Assembly (NCBI GenBank): GCA_030147065.1 | Contig: JASLAP010000746.1 | Span: forward strand, 1-12,922 | Source of the DNA: Pseudonocardia sp. | GTDB lineage: Bacteria > Actinomycetota > Actinomycetes > Mycobacteriales > Pseudonocardiaceae | Length of the DNA: 12,922 bases | Direction of reading: 5' to 3' | In this document: piece after piece, positions 6,375 through 12,128 of the stretch | How positions within the stretch are numbered: the stretch's first letter is position 1 | Layout of the letters: every line of letters begins with the position of its first letter | The notes under the pieces: model-generated | Database searches by the model: none | Told to the model about the DNA's origin: nothing | The model's input: only the letters and a program-made list of their open reading frames with translations | Translations under genes and position numbers: made by a program

Positions 6375-7947
6375 CCCGGACGCGGTCGACGACCGCGCCG
6401 GGGTCGGCCGGAGCCGGGCCGCCCCGCCAGGCGATGTGCTGGTCCGGACGGACCAGCAGCAGGTCGGCGTCGATCTCGCCCCGGCACACCTCGACGACCG
6501 CCAGCGGCACGCCGCGGGCGGCGCAGACGTCCCGGAACGCCGCCGCGGCGGTGACCGGTGTGGACGGATCGGACCGGACGAGGAGCGTGAGGTCCGGGCC
6601 CAGGGCGTCGTAGAGGGAGCGGCCGTCGGCCAGCCAGGTGTGCGGCAGCCGGTCGCCGGCGCGCGGCCCGGCCGGCTCGGCCGGCTCCGGGACGATGATC
6701 GGCGAGTCGCCCAGCCCGAGGTCGAGGACCAGGTCCAGGGCGTGGAACTCGGCCGACTTGGTCTCCTGGATGCGCTCGTGGGCGATCCGGCGGGCGGCCT
6801 CCCCGGCCGGGCCGTCGTCGTCGAGGTCGTCGGTGACCAGCTCGCCGGACAGCGTCTGCATGTTCGCCACCGCGGCCTCGATGATCCGCTCCTGCACCGG
6901 GCGCCGTTCGGCCTCGTAGCTGTCCAGCAGCCCCGGCCCGCCCCAGCCGGCGAGCACCGCGGCCAGCTTCCAGCCCAGGTCGACCGCGTCCCCGACGCCG
7001 GTGTTGAAGCCGTGGCCGCCGAACGGCGGGTTCAGGTGCGCGGCGTCGCCGGCCAGGAACACCCGGCCCACCCGGGCCCGGTCCACCAGCTCCATCCGCG
7101 CGGTCCACGGGTCGGTGGACAGCACCGTCGCCGGCACCGGGACCCCGGCGATGGCGTCGATGATCCGCTGCGGGTCGCGCTCCCCGGCCTCCCGGTCCAC
7201 GTCGAAGGCGATGGTCCACCAGGTGCCGTCCCGGTCCAGCGGGCCGGTCAGCGTCGGGGCCTGCGGGTTGACCGTCCAGTAGTGCACGGCCGGGCCGTGC
7301 CGGACGTGCTCCCACAGCTCGGGGGAGTGGAACACCATGCCGAAGTTGGGGCGCAGTGCGTGCTCGCCGACGTAGGCCGCGCCGATCTGCTCGCGGACCC
7401 GGCTGCGCGGGCCGTCGCAGCCCACCAGGTAGTCCGCGGTGACGACCGAGGTGGCGCCCGACTCCTCGGCGACGCTCACCCGGACCCGGTCCGGGTCCTG
7501 CTCGACCCCGACCACGGAGTGCCCGGTGACCAGCGTGCACGCCGGCAGCTCGCGGACGACCTCGCGGAGCAGGTCCTCCAGCACGAACTGCGGTGCCTGC
7601 TGGCCGAGCTCGGCGAACCGCTCACCGTCCGGGACCAGACCGAACACCCCGGAGAACCGGGAGAGCTCGCGCCCGTTCAGCGTGGTGCAGAACACGACGT
7701 CCTGGGAGAACGACACCGGCAGCGGCGCGACCGCGCGCAGCCGGTCGGCGATGCCCCACCGGCGCAGGTGCTCCATGGTCCGGACGTTGATCGTCTTGGC
7801 TCGCGGCCGGGACCGGGACACGGCCGTCCGCGGCTCGACGACGAGGCACTCGACCCCGCGGCGGCCGAGTTCGACGGCGGCCGACAAGCCGACCGGACCG
7901 CCCCCGGCCACCACCACCCGGGTCGAACCCGGCAGTGCTCCGCTCAC
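6367..7947 (-). CDS. FAD-dependent aromatic monooxygenase (PheA/TfdB-like, class A)
   Basis: Flavoprotein hydroxylase that uses NAD(P)H and O2 to hydroxylate an aromatic or polyketide-like ring; 526 residues from GTG 7947, soluble. Visible landmarks: the FAD dinucleotide-binding motif in VVVAGGGPVG (11-20), the Glu ending that Rossmann unit (Glu38), the DG motif in YLVGCDGPRSRVRE (Asp178-Gly179), and the GD motif in VFLAGDAAHLNPPFGGHG (Gly300-Asp301). A C-terminal thioredoxin-like domain (about 436-512) ends in LLLVRPDQHIAWRGG, as in phenol hydroxylases. I chose GTG 7947 because the nucleotide-binding strand follows within ten residues, as is usual; no well-spaced ribosome site is seen. The in-frame GTG at 8028 would add 27 residues unlike the family. 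Substrate is unknown. It converges with the importer operon. Confidence 0.9.
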   Translation of the reverse strand: MSGALPGSTRVVVAGGGPVGLSAAVELGRRGVECLVVEPRTAVSRSRPRAKTINVRTMEHLRRWGIADRLRAVAPLPVSFSQDVVFCTTLNGRELSRFSGVFGLVPDGERFAELGQQAPQFVLEDLLREVVRELPACTLVTGHSVVGVEQDPDRVRVSVAEESGATSVVTADYLVGCDGPRSRVREQIGAAYVGEHALRPNFGMVFHSPELWEHVRHGPAVHYWTVNPQAPTLTGPLDRDGTWWTIAFDVDREAGERDPQRIIDAIAGVPVPATVLSTDPWTARMELVDRARVGRVFLAGDAAHLNPPFGGHGFNTGVGDAVDLGWKLAAVLAGWGGPGLLDSYEAERRPVQERIIEAAVANMQTLSGELVTDDLDDDGPAGEAARRIAHERIQETKSAEFHALDLVLDLGLGDSPIIVPEPAEPAGPRAGDRLPHTWLADGRSLYDALGPDLTLLVRSDPSTPVTAAAAFRDVCAARGVPLAVVEVCRGEIDADLLLVRPDQHIAWRGGPAPADPGAVVDRVRGA

Positions 7948-8086
7948 CCTGCTGGCCGGTCGCGGGTTGGAGCTCCAGAGCGCACCAGAGCACGTTATCC
8001 AGCCGACTGTCGCAATCGAACAGGGCACAGGTCACAGTCAGTTGCGAGGTGACGGTCTGCGACACGTTCCGACACGCCCGGCGTGA

Positions 8087-8121
8087 CGCGCGCCCGATGA
8101 CCGGGGGTCACCGGGCGCGCG
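8087..8121 (-). terminator. Strong hairpin after the acidic protein gene
   Basis: A 10-bp GC stem (8087-8096 with 8112-8121), one A/C mismatch, then five more pairs (TGACC with GGTCA) around a GGG loop. It begins 23 bases past the stop of the acidic-protein gene on the minus strand and precedes the monooxygenase gene. There is no U-tract, which is common for actinobacterial terminators. An outer 7-bp pairing, CGTTCCG (8065-8071) with CGGAACG (8124-8130), could extend the structure. Confidence 0.7.
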
Positions 8122-8143
8122 CACGGAACGGCGTGCTGGACGG

Positions 8144-8962
8144 TCAGCCGCCGTCGGTGCTGGTGCTGGTGCTGGCGTCTGCGTCGGCCTCGCCGGCGTT
8201 CTCGGCCGCTGCCGCGTCCTCGGCGGCAGCGGCGTCCAGGGCGGCTGGGTCGCCGCCCGCGGCGAGCAGCGCGTCCTCGGCCGCGGTCACCCCGTCCTGG
8301 GCGGCCAGCAGCGTCACGTACGCCGCCGTCAGGCTGTCCTCGGCCGCGGTCGCCACCGCCTCCTCCGCCGCAGCGTCCTCGACCGCTGCGTCCTCGACCG
8401 CTGCGTCGTCGGCTGCTTCGTCGTCGGCCTCGGCGGCATCGGCGGCGTCCACCCGGGCCTTGATCTCGGCCAGCCGGTCGGCCACGACCTGGGCCGGGTC
8501 GACCGCGGCCTCCTCGGCGGCGATGTCCTCGGCGGCGGCAGCCTCGGCATCGGCCGCCGCGGCGGCCTCCTCCGCGGCTGCCTCGGCCGCGGCGGCGTCC
8601 CCGCCGACCGCGACGACCACCGCCTCGGCCGCGGCCACGCCTTCCGCGGCGGCAGCCTCGGTGGTCTGGGCGGCGAGGAAGCTGTCCTCAGCCGTCGCGA
8701 GCGGGTCCGCCTCCGCCTCCGCGTCAGCGGCCTCCTCGGCTGCTGCGGCGTCGTCCTCCGCTGCCGCCGCTTCTTCCTCGGCTGCGGCCTCCTCCTCGAC
8801 CGCGGCGTGCGGGTCGGCGGCGGGTAGCGCGGCCACCTCCGACGCGGTGCTGACGACGGCGGTGTCCGGTCCGGTGGCCATCCCGACCCCGATCACCGTG
8901 CCGACGCCCAGGCCGAGGGCCACGATCGCCGACAGCATCGTCTTCTTCGTGCGCGTGTTCAT
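8144..8962 (-). CDS. Highly acidic Ala/Glu/Asp-rich exported protein, function unknown
   Basis: I do not recognise this 272-residue protein. It has a short basic start (MNTRTKK), then one hydrophobic segment (about 10-29), fitting a signal peptide or membrane anchor, with a possible cleavage after GMA. The rest is almost all Ala, Glu, Asp, Val, Gly and Thr. After residue 7 the only Lys/Arg are in DRLAEIKAR (162-170). Two modules resemble each other: about 91-137 (AEDSFLAA ... GV.AAE ... GGD.AA) and 207-253 (AEDSLTAA ... GVTAAE ... GGDPAA). The C-terminus is STSTSTDGG. GGAGGA (8966-8971) is too close to ATG 8965, so ATG 8962 is preferred. It probably acts at the cell surface or outside, as an acidic helical or disordered polymer. 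A strong hairpin follows the gene. Confidence 0.75.
   Translation of the reverse strand: MNTRTKKTMLSAIVALGLGVGTVIGVGMATGPDTAVVSTASEVAALPAADPHAAVEEEAAAEEEAAAAEDDAAAAEEAADAEAEADPLATAEDSFLAAQTTEAAAAEGVAAAEAVVVAVGGDAAAAEAAAEEAAAAADAEAAAAEDIAAEEAAVDPAQVVADRLAEIKARVDAADAAEADDEAADDAAVEDAAVEDAAAEEAVATAAEDSLTAAYVTLLAAQDGVTAAEDALLAAGGDPAALDAAAAEDAAAAENAGEADADASTSTSTDGG
8373..8417 (-). repeat. 15-bp tandem repeat in the acidic protein gene
   Basis: Two exact copies of GCGTCCTCGACCGCT (plus strand, 8373-8387 and 8388-8402) are followed by a diverged third unit (8403-8417). On the coding strand they produce the five-residue period AVEDA in the acidic protein. The frame is kept. Confidence 0.8.
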
Positions 8963-8965
8963 CAT

Positions 8966-8971
8966 TCCTCC
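8966..8971 (-). promoter_or_regulatory. Ribosome binding site of the acidic protein gene
   Basis: GGAGGA on the minus strand directly abuts ATG 8965 and lies three bases before ATG 8962. The unusually tight spacing favours the second ATG, and either start changes the protein by one Met. Confidence 0.6.
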
Positions 8972-9032
8972 GCGCCCATCAGGGCCTCGAGTCGTAGTGC
9001 GTAGTAGTGCTGGGGAGCGCCTACGCGAGGGG

Positions 9033-9060
9033 ATGCTACAGAAATGCGGGGAATGGTCGA
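9033..9060 (-). promoter_or_regulatory. Candidate promoter of the acidic protein gene
   Basis: On the minus strand, TCGACC (9055-9060) and TAGCAT (9033-9038) are 16 bases apart, each matching four of six positions of the TTGACA/TATAAT consensus. A start near 9026 would give a leader of about 60 bases, containing a repeated GCACTAC, before the ribosome binding site. Confidence 0.35.
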
Positions 9061-9105
9061 GGCCGGTCGTTGCGGAGTCGCATGCGGCCGCCACGGGGAG
9101 GGCCG

Positions 9106-9122
9106 TGATCAAGAAGTGATCA
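9106..9122. promoter_or_regulatory. Twin TGATCA palindromes, possible operator
   Basis: Two perfect TGATCA palindromes (9106-9111 and 9117-9122) lie 11 bp centre to centre, placing them on the same face of the helix. The second is flanked by AGAAG and CTTCT (9112-9127), forming an imperfect larger palindrome. Such AT-containing repeats stand out in this GC-rich DNA. They are about 45 bp upstream of the candidate -35 of the acidic gene and just before a small ORF. Confidence 0.35.
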
Positions 9123-9138
9123 TCTTCTGAGGAGTGTA

Positions 9139-9186
9139 ATGCCTGCTCGTGGCGTCGCGAGTCGGCATGAGGTGGCTCAGTGGTGA
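9139..9186 (+). CDS. Possible 15-residue small ORF
   Basis: ATG 9139 is preceded by GAGGAG (9129-9134) with a four-base gap and encodes MPARGVASRHEVAQW followed by TGA. No homologue is recognised and no attenuator structure is evident after it. It may be a leader peptide or chance; support rests only on the ribosome binding site and the adjoining TGATCA pair. Confidence 0.2.
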   Translation: MPARGVASRHEVAQW

Positions 9187-9476
9187 TCGATCCAACCCCG
9201 TGGCCGAGCCGGATACCGATGGTCGAATTGCTCCGTTCGGCCCAGCAGGAGTCGACGCCGTCCTCGTGCGCCATTCCCTTTCCGGCGGCATTCGGCGAAT
9301 CCGCGCACGGAAGCCGACGGCGGACAGTTCTGTCACCTTCCCGCCGCGTTCGAGGACGGGGCGCGCCGATTCCGCGGGCGTCCGCTGGCGCCGGCTCCGG
9401 GGCCACCGGCCGGGCTGCGACTGCCTGCGGGCACCGCGCAGCTGCAGCACCACGACGACTCAGCAGGATGGCGCGC

Positions 9477-9845
9477 ATGACCGCTGACCGAAGCCAACGA
9501 CTCCGGATCCTCGACGGCCGCTTCTCGATCGACCACATCACCGACGACAGCGGACCGCTTCCGACAGGCGGCTGGCTCGCCCTCGTACACGCTCCGGACG
9601 GACGGACGATCATCCAGCGGGATGACGACGCCGCAGATGGCGGGTGGGTAGCGCTGTGGAGCGGCGACCAGCCCCACGATCCGCAGGCGACCGGCATGTT
9701 GAGCGCCATAGTCGGGCCACTGGCGGACGCCGCGATCCCGGTGATGGCGACGTCGACGTTCCACGCCGACCTGGTTCTCGTGCCATCGACCAGGCTGGAC
9801 GATGCCGTCGCAGCGCTGCGCAACGCCGGACACTCCGTCGAGTAA
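9477..9845 (+). CDS. ACT-domain protein, COG3603-like (CASTOR-type)
   Basis: Small soluble protein of 122 residues, most likely a ligand-binding (amino-acid sensing) ACT-type protein. The N-terminal half (LRILDGRFSIDHI ... GGWLALVHAPDGRTIIQ ... GGWVALW) and the C-terminal ACT unit (about 71-119: TGMLSAIVGPLADAAIPV, then MATSTFHADLVLVP, then DDAVAALRNAGH) follow the layout of COG3603 proteins, where two ACT-like halves fold together. Length is close to the usual 120-135. ATG 9477 is chosen because AGGA (9465-9468) lies eight bases upstream; ATG 9468 is in frame but overlaps that site. It stands alone on the plus strand and converges with the LysR gene 41 bases away. The ligand is unknown. Codon use is somewhat less GC-biased than the neighbours. 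Confidence 0.8.
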   Translation: MTADRSQRLRILDGRFSIDHITDDSGPLPTGGWLALVHAPDGRTIIQRDDDAADGGWVALWSGDQPHDPQATGMLSAIVGPLADAAIPVMATSTFHADLVLVPSTRLDDAVAALRNAGHSVE

Positions 9846-9886
9846 CGGCGATCACGACGAACGAGCGGGCGCGGTGACGGAAGGGC

Positions 9887-10774
9887 TCATCCGGCGTCGG
9901 GCACGGCCGGGATGTCGAGAACGGCGAGGAAGGCGGTCGCCGCGGGCGTGCGGCCGTCGCGGCTCCAGATGACGTACTCGACGCGAGCCGGCGCATCGAC
10001 GACCTCGATCGTGGTCACGCCGGTGAGCTGGGGCACGTAGGCGGAGGGGAGCATGGCGATGCCGAGGCCCTGCTCGACCAGCCGGGCGATGAGGTACCCC
10101 GTCGTCACCTCGAAGGCGACGTCGCGGCTCAGGCCGGCCGCGGAGAAGGCCTGATCGGACTGGGCGCGCCCGGCGGTCCCGGCCGGCAGGTCGACGAAGA
10201 CCTCCGAGGAGAGCCGGTGCAGGTCGACCACCGCCTCCCCGGCGAGGGGGTGCTCCGGCGCGACCACCGCCACGAGCCGGTCCCGCGCGAGTTCGCGGGC
10301 GGCGACGCCACGGGGGCGCGAGGTCGTCGGCAACCCGAGGAAGGCCACGTCGACGGTCCCCTGCTCCACGTGCTCGATGAGTTCCTCGCTGGGGCGCACG
10401 CGCGCGCTGATCCGCACGTGCGGGTAGCGCCCGCGGAACTCGCGCAGGGCGTCCGCGATGTCGATCGCGGCGACCGTGGAGATCAGGCCCACGGCGAGCC
10501 GTCCGCGCACCTCGCCGACCGCCGCGGCGACCTCGGCGGCCGCTCGCTCCGCAGCCTCCAGGCACTGCCGGGCCGCGGGCAGGAACGCCGCACCGGCCGG
10601 GGTCAGTCGCACCCGGCGGCTGGTGCGCTCGAAGAGCCGGGCGCCCAGCTCCCGTTCCAGACGGGCGATCTGGTGGCTGAGCGCGGACTGGACGACCAGG
10701 CACCGCTCGGCGGCCCGGGTGAAGCTGTTCGCCTCGGCGACGGCGACGACGTAGCGGATCTGCTGGAGCTCCAC
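9887..10774 (-). CDS. LysR-family transcriptional regulator
   Basis: DNA-binding regulator of 295 residues. The N-terminal winged helix-turn-helix is clear: VELQQIRYVVAVAEANSF, TRAAERCLVVQSALSHQI, ARLERELGARLFERTSRRVRLTPAG (about 1-65). A linker helix follows, then a two-lobed effector-binding domain (about 88-290) with VGLISTVAAIDIADAL, DVAFLGLP and GLGIAMLPSAYV. GTG 10774 is chosen because the family usually starts one or two residues before LQQIRYVVAVAE; an ATG at 10813 would add an atypical 13 residues. It is divergent from the MFS gene with a 109-base gap, the usual arrangement for a LysR protein that controls its neighbour in response to an effector, often the transporter's substrate. 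No clear T-N11-A box was identified. Confidence 0.93.
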   Translation of the reverse strand: MELQQIRYVVAVAEANSFTRAAERCLVVQSALSHQIARLERELGARLFERTSRRVRLTPAGAAFLPAARQCLEAAERAAAEVAAAVGEVRGRLAVGLISTVAAIDIADALREFRGRYPHVRISARVRPSEELIEHVEQGTVDVAFLGLPTTSRPRGVAARELARDRLVAVVAPEHPLAGEAVVDLHRLSSEVFVDLPAGTAGRAQSDQAFSAAGLSRDVAFEVTTGYLIARLVEQGLGIAMLPSAYVPQLTGVTTIEVVDAPARVEYVIWSRDGRTPAATAFLAVLDIPAVPDAG

Positions 10775-10802
10775 CTGTCCATCTTCATATGAGATCGATG
10801 GT

Positions 10803-10833
10803 CTGACAAACATGCATTGGACTCATTGATAAC
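10803..10833 (+). promoter_or_regulatory. Candidate promoter of the MFS gene
   Basis: CTGACA (10803-10808, five of six to TTGACA) and GATAAC (10828-10833, four of six to TATAAT) on the plus strand with a 19-base spacer. A long spacer is typical of promoters that need an activator. ATGCAT and a CATTG direct repeat (10814-10828) lie within it, where the divergent LysR protein could bind. Confidence 0.35.
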
Positions 10834-10872
10834 CGTCGGCTGGGATCGGGAGCGTGACGAGTCCAGCGAGAC

Positions 10873-10877
10873 GGAGA
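10873..10877 (+). promoter_or_regulatory. Ribosome binding site of the MFS gene
   Basis: GGAGA six bases before GTG 10884. It favours this start over the in-frame GTG at 10854, which has only a weak GGGAG directly before it. Confidence 0.6.
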
Positions 10878-10883
10878 GAAGAA

Positions 10884-12080
10884 GTGGCAGCACAGGATGA
10901 ACTGCGGCACCGGGTCGGCAACGGGTGGCCGGGCGTCGCGGCGATCACGGCCAGCCTGTTCGTCTTCCTCACCACCGAGCTGATGCCCGTCGGCCTGCTC
11001 ACCCCGCTGGGCCTCAGCCTGGGCGTGTCGACGGGCACCGCCGGACTGATGGTCACCCTGTACGGCATCTCGGCCGGGCTGGGCGTGCCGTTCATCGTGG
11101 CCTGGACCAGGCGTGTCGACCGGCGCGTGCTGCTGTCGGCGCTGCTGGTGGTGCTGGCCTCGGGGAACCTGGTCACCGCGGTCTCCCCGAGCTACGCCCT
11201 GGTGCTGGCGACGCGGCTGGTGACCGGTTTCGCCAGCGGGGTGTTCTGGGCCATCGGGGTGAGCATGGCGATGCGGATCGTCCCCGAGCGCCACGCGAGC
11301 AGGGCGGCCGCGGTGGTGATGTCGGGCATCTCGATCGCCGCGGTGGTGGGCATCCCGCTGGGGACGGTCGTGGAGAGCCTCACCGACTGGCGGACCACGT
11401 TCCTCGTCTGGGCCGGGCTCAGCGTGCTGGTGCTCGTCGCGGTCGCCACCGCGGTCCCGTCGCTGCCCTCGCAGAACGCGGTCCCGGTCCGGGAGGTCTT
11501 CGGGCTCCCGCGCGGGAACGCCCGGCTGCGCCTGGTGCTGCTCGTCGTCGTGTGCTTCGTGCTGGGCCACTTCGGCGCGTACACGTTCGTCCGGCCCCTG
11601 CTGGAAGGCAGCGCCGCCGCCACACCCGCATTCGTCACGGTGTGCCTGGTGGTCTTCGGGGTCGGCGGCGCGGTGGGCAACTTCATCGCCGGCTACACCG
11701 TGACCAGGAACCTGCGGGCCAGCTTCGTCGCCGGTGGGGCGGGACTCGTGGGGACGCTGGTGCTGCTCGCGATCGGCCAGGGGCAGATCGTCGTGCTCGT
11801 CCTGCTGGCCTTGTGGGGCGTCTCCTACGGCGTCACGCAGCTGAGCCAGCTCACCATGACGCAGGCCGCCGCACCGGAGACCTTCGAAGCCGCCATGTCG
11901 CTCAACACCATGGCGTACAACACGTCCATCGCAGTCGGGGCGCTCATCGGCGGACTGCTCGTCGACAGCCTCGGCGTCAGCAGTGTGGCCTGGTTCGGTG
12001 CGGCGCTGACCGCGGTCGCGCTGCTCATCGTGCTCGGCACCCCCCGGACGACCTCGGATGAGCTCGCTACGAGGGGGTGA
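10884..12080 (+). CDS. MFS efflux permease, DHA1 (AraJ/SotB-like) family
   Basis: Proton-driven inner-membrane exporter, 398 residues, with about twelve hydrophobic segments in two halves. Visible family marks: the first helix with FLTTELMPVGLLTPLG, the helix 2-3 loop AWTRRVDRRVLL (reduced motif A), helix 4 with ATRLVTGFASGVFWAIGVSM, the helix 5 stretch SGISIAAVVGIPLGT, and a C-terminal half ending GVSSVAWFGAALTAVALL. The TELMPVGLL start and layout are typical of DHA1 members related to AraJ, SotB and YdhP, which export sugars or drugs. GTG 10884 is preferred on its ribosome site; GTG 10854 would add ten residues. It is divergently paired with the LysR gene and is probably its target. The substrate cannot be read from the sequence. 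Confidence 0.92.
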   Translation: MAAQDELRHRVGNGWPGVAAITASLFVFLTTELMPVGLLTPLGLSLGVSTGTAGLMVTLYGISAGLGVPFIVAWTRRVDRRVLLSALLVVLASGNLVTAVSPSYALVLATRLVTGFASGVFWAIGVSMAMRIVPERHASRAAAVVMSGISIAAVVGIPLGTVVESLTDWRTTFLVWAGLSVLVLVAVATAVPSLPSQNAVPVREVFGLPRGNARLRLVLLVVVCFVLGHFGAYTFVRPLLEGSAAATPAFVTVCLVVFGVGGAVGNFIAGYTVTRNLRASFVAGGAGLVGTLVLLAIGQGQIVVLVLLALWGVSYGVTQLSQLTMTQAAAPETFEAAMSLNTMAYNTSIAVGALIGGLLVDSLGVSSVAWFGAALTAVALLIVLGTPRTTSDELATRG

Positions 12081-12122
12081 GCGGTACCCCGGATCCCGCT
12101 CCGCGGCACGGGCGCTGCGCGG
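12079..12122. terminator. Two adjacent hairpins between convergent genes
   Basis: GAGCGG (12079-12084) can pair with CCGCTC (12096-12101), starting within the MFS stop codon. Directly after it, CCGCG (12101-12105) can pair with CGCGG (12118-12122), ending six bases before the end of the cyclotransferase-like gene. Both lack U-tracts. They may serve as a bidirectional terminator. Confidence 0.35.
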
Positions 12123-12128
12123 AGGCCG

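Larger units (their letters stand above)
8972..9476. other. Intergenic region without a convincing large gene
   Basis: About 500 bases between the acidic protein gene and the ACT-domain gene. Base composition is visibly less GC-rich than its surroundings in parts (for example 8990-9040 and 9105-9145). All longer frames lack a recognisable domain and have poor third-position GC bias. The region contains a candidate minus-strand promoter, twin TGATCA sites and a possible 15-codon ORF, each listed separately. It may include decayed sequence, but I could not name a parent gene. Confidence 0.6.

Noticed and set aside
6436..8052. Plus-strand frame opposite the monooxygenase
   Set aside because: The minus strand carries all flavoprotein motifs; the plus product is low-complexity.
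9109..9453. Minus-strand 114-codon frame in the intergenic region
   Set aside because: No domain, poor third-position GC bias and no convincing ribosome site.
8963..9823. Upstream extension of the acidic protein frame
   Set aside because: The frame is open to 9823, but the added part has no domain and overlaps the ACT gene; a ribosome site and signal-like N-terminus occur at 8962-8971.
10785..11570. Minus-strand frame opposite the MFS gene
   Set aside because: His/Asp/Gln/Arg-rich antisense shadow of a clear twelve-helix transporter.
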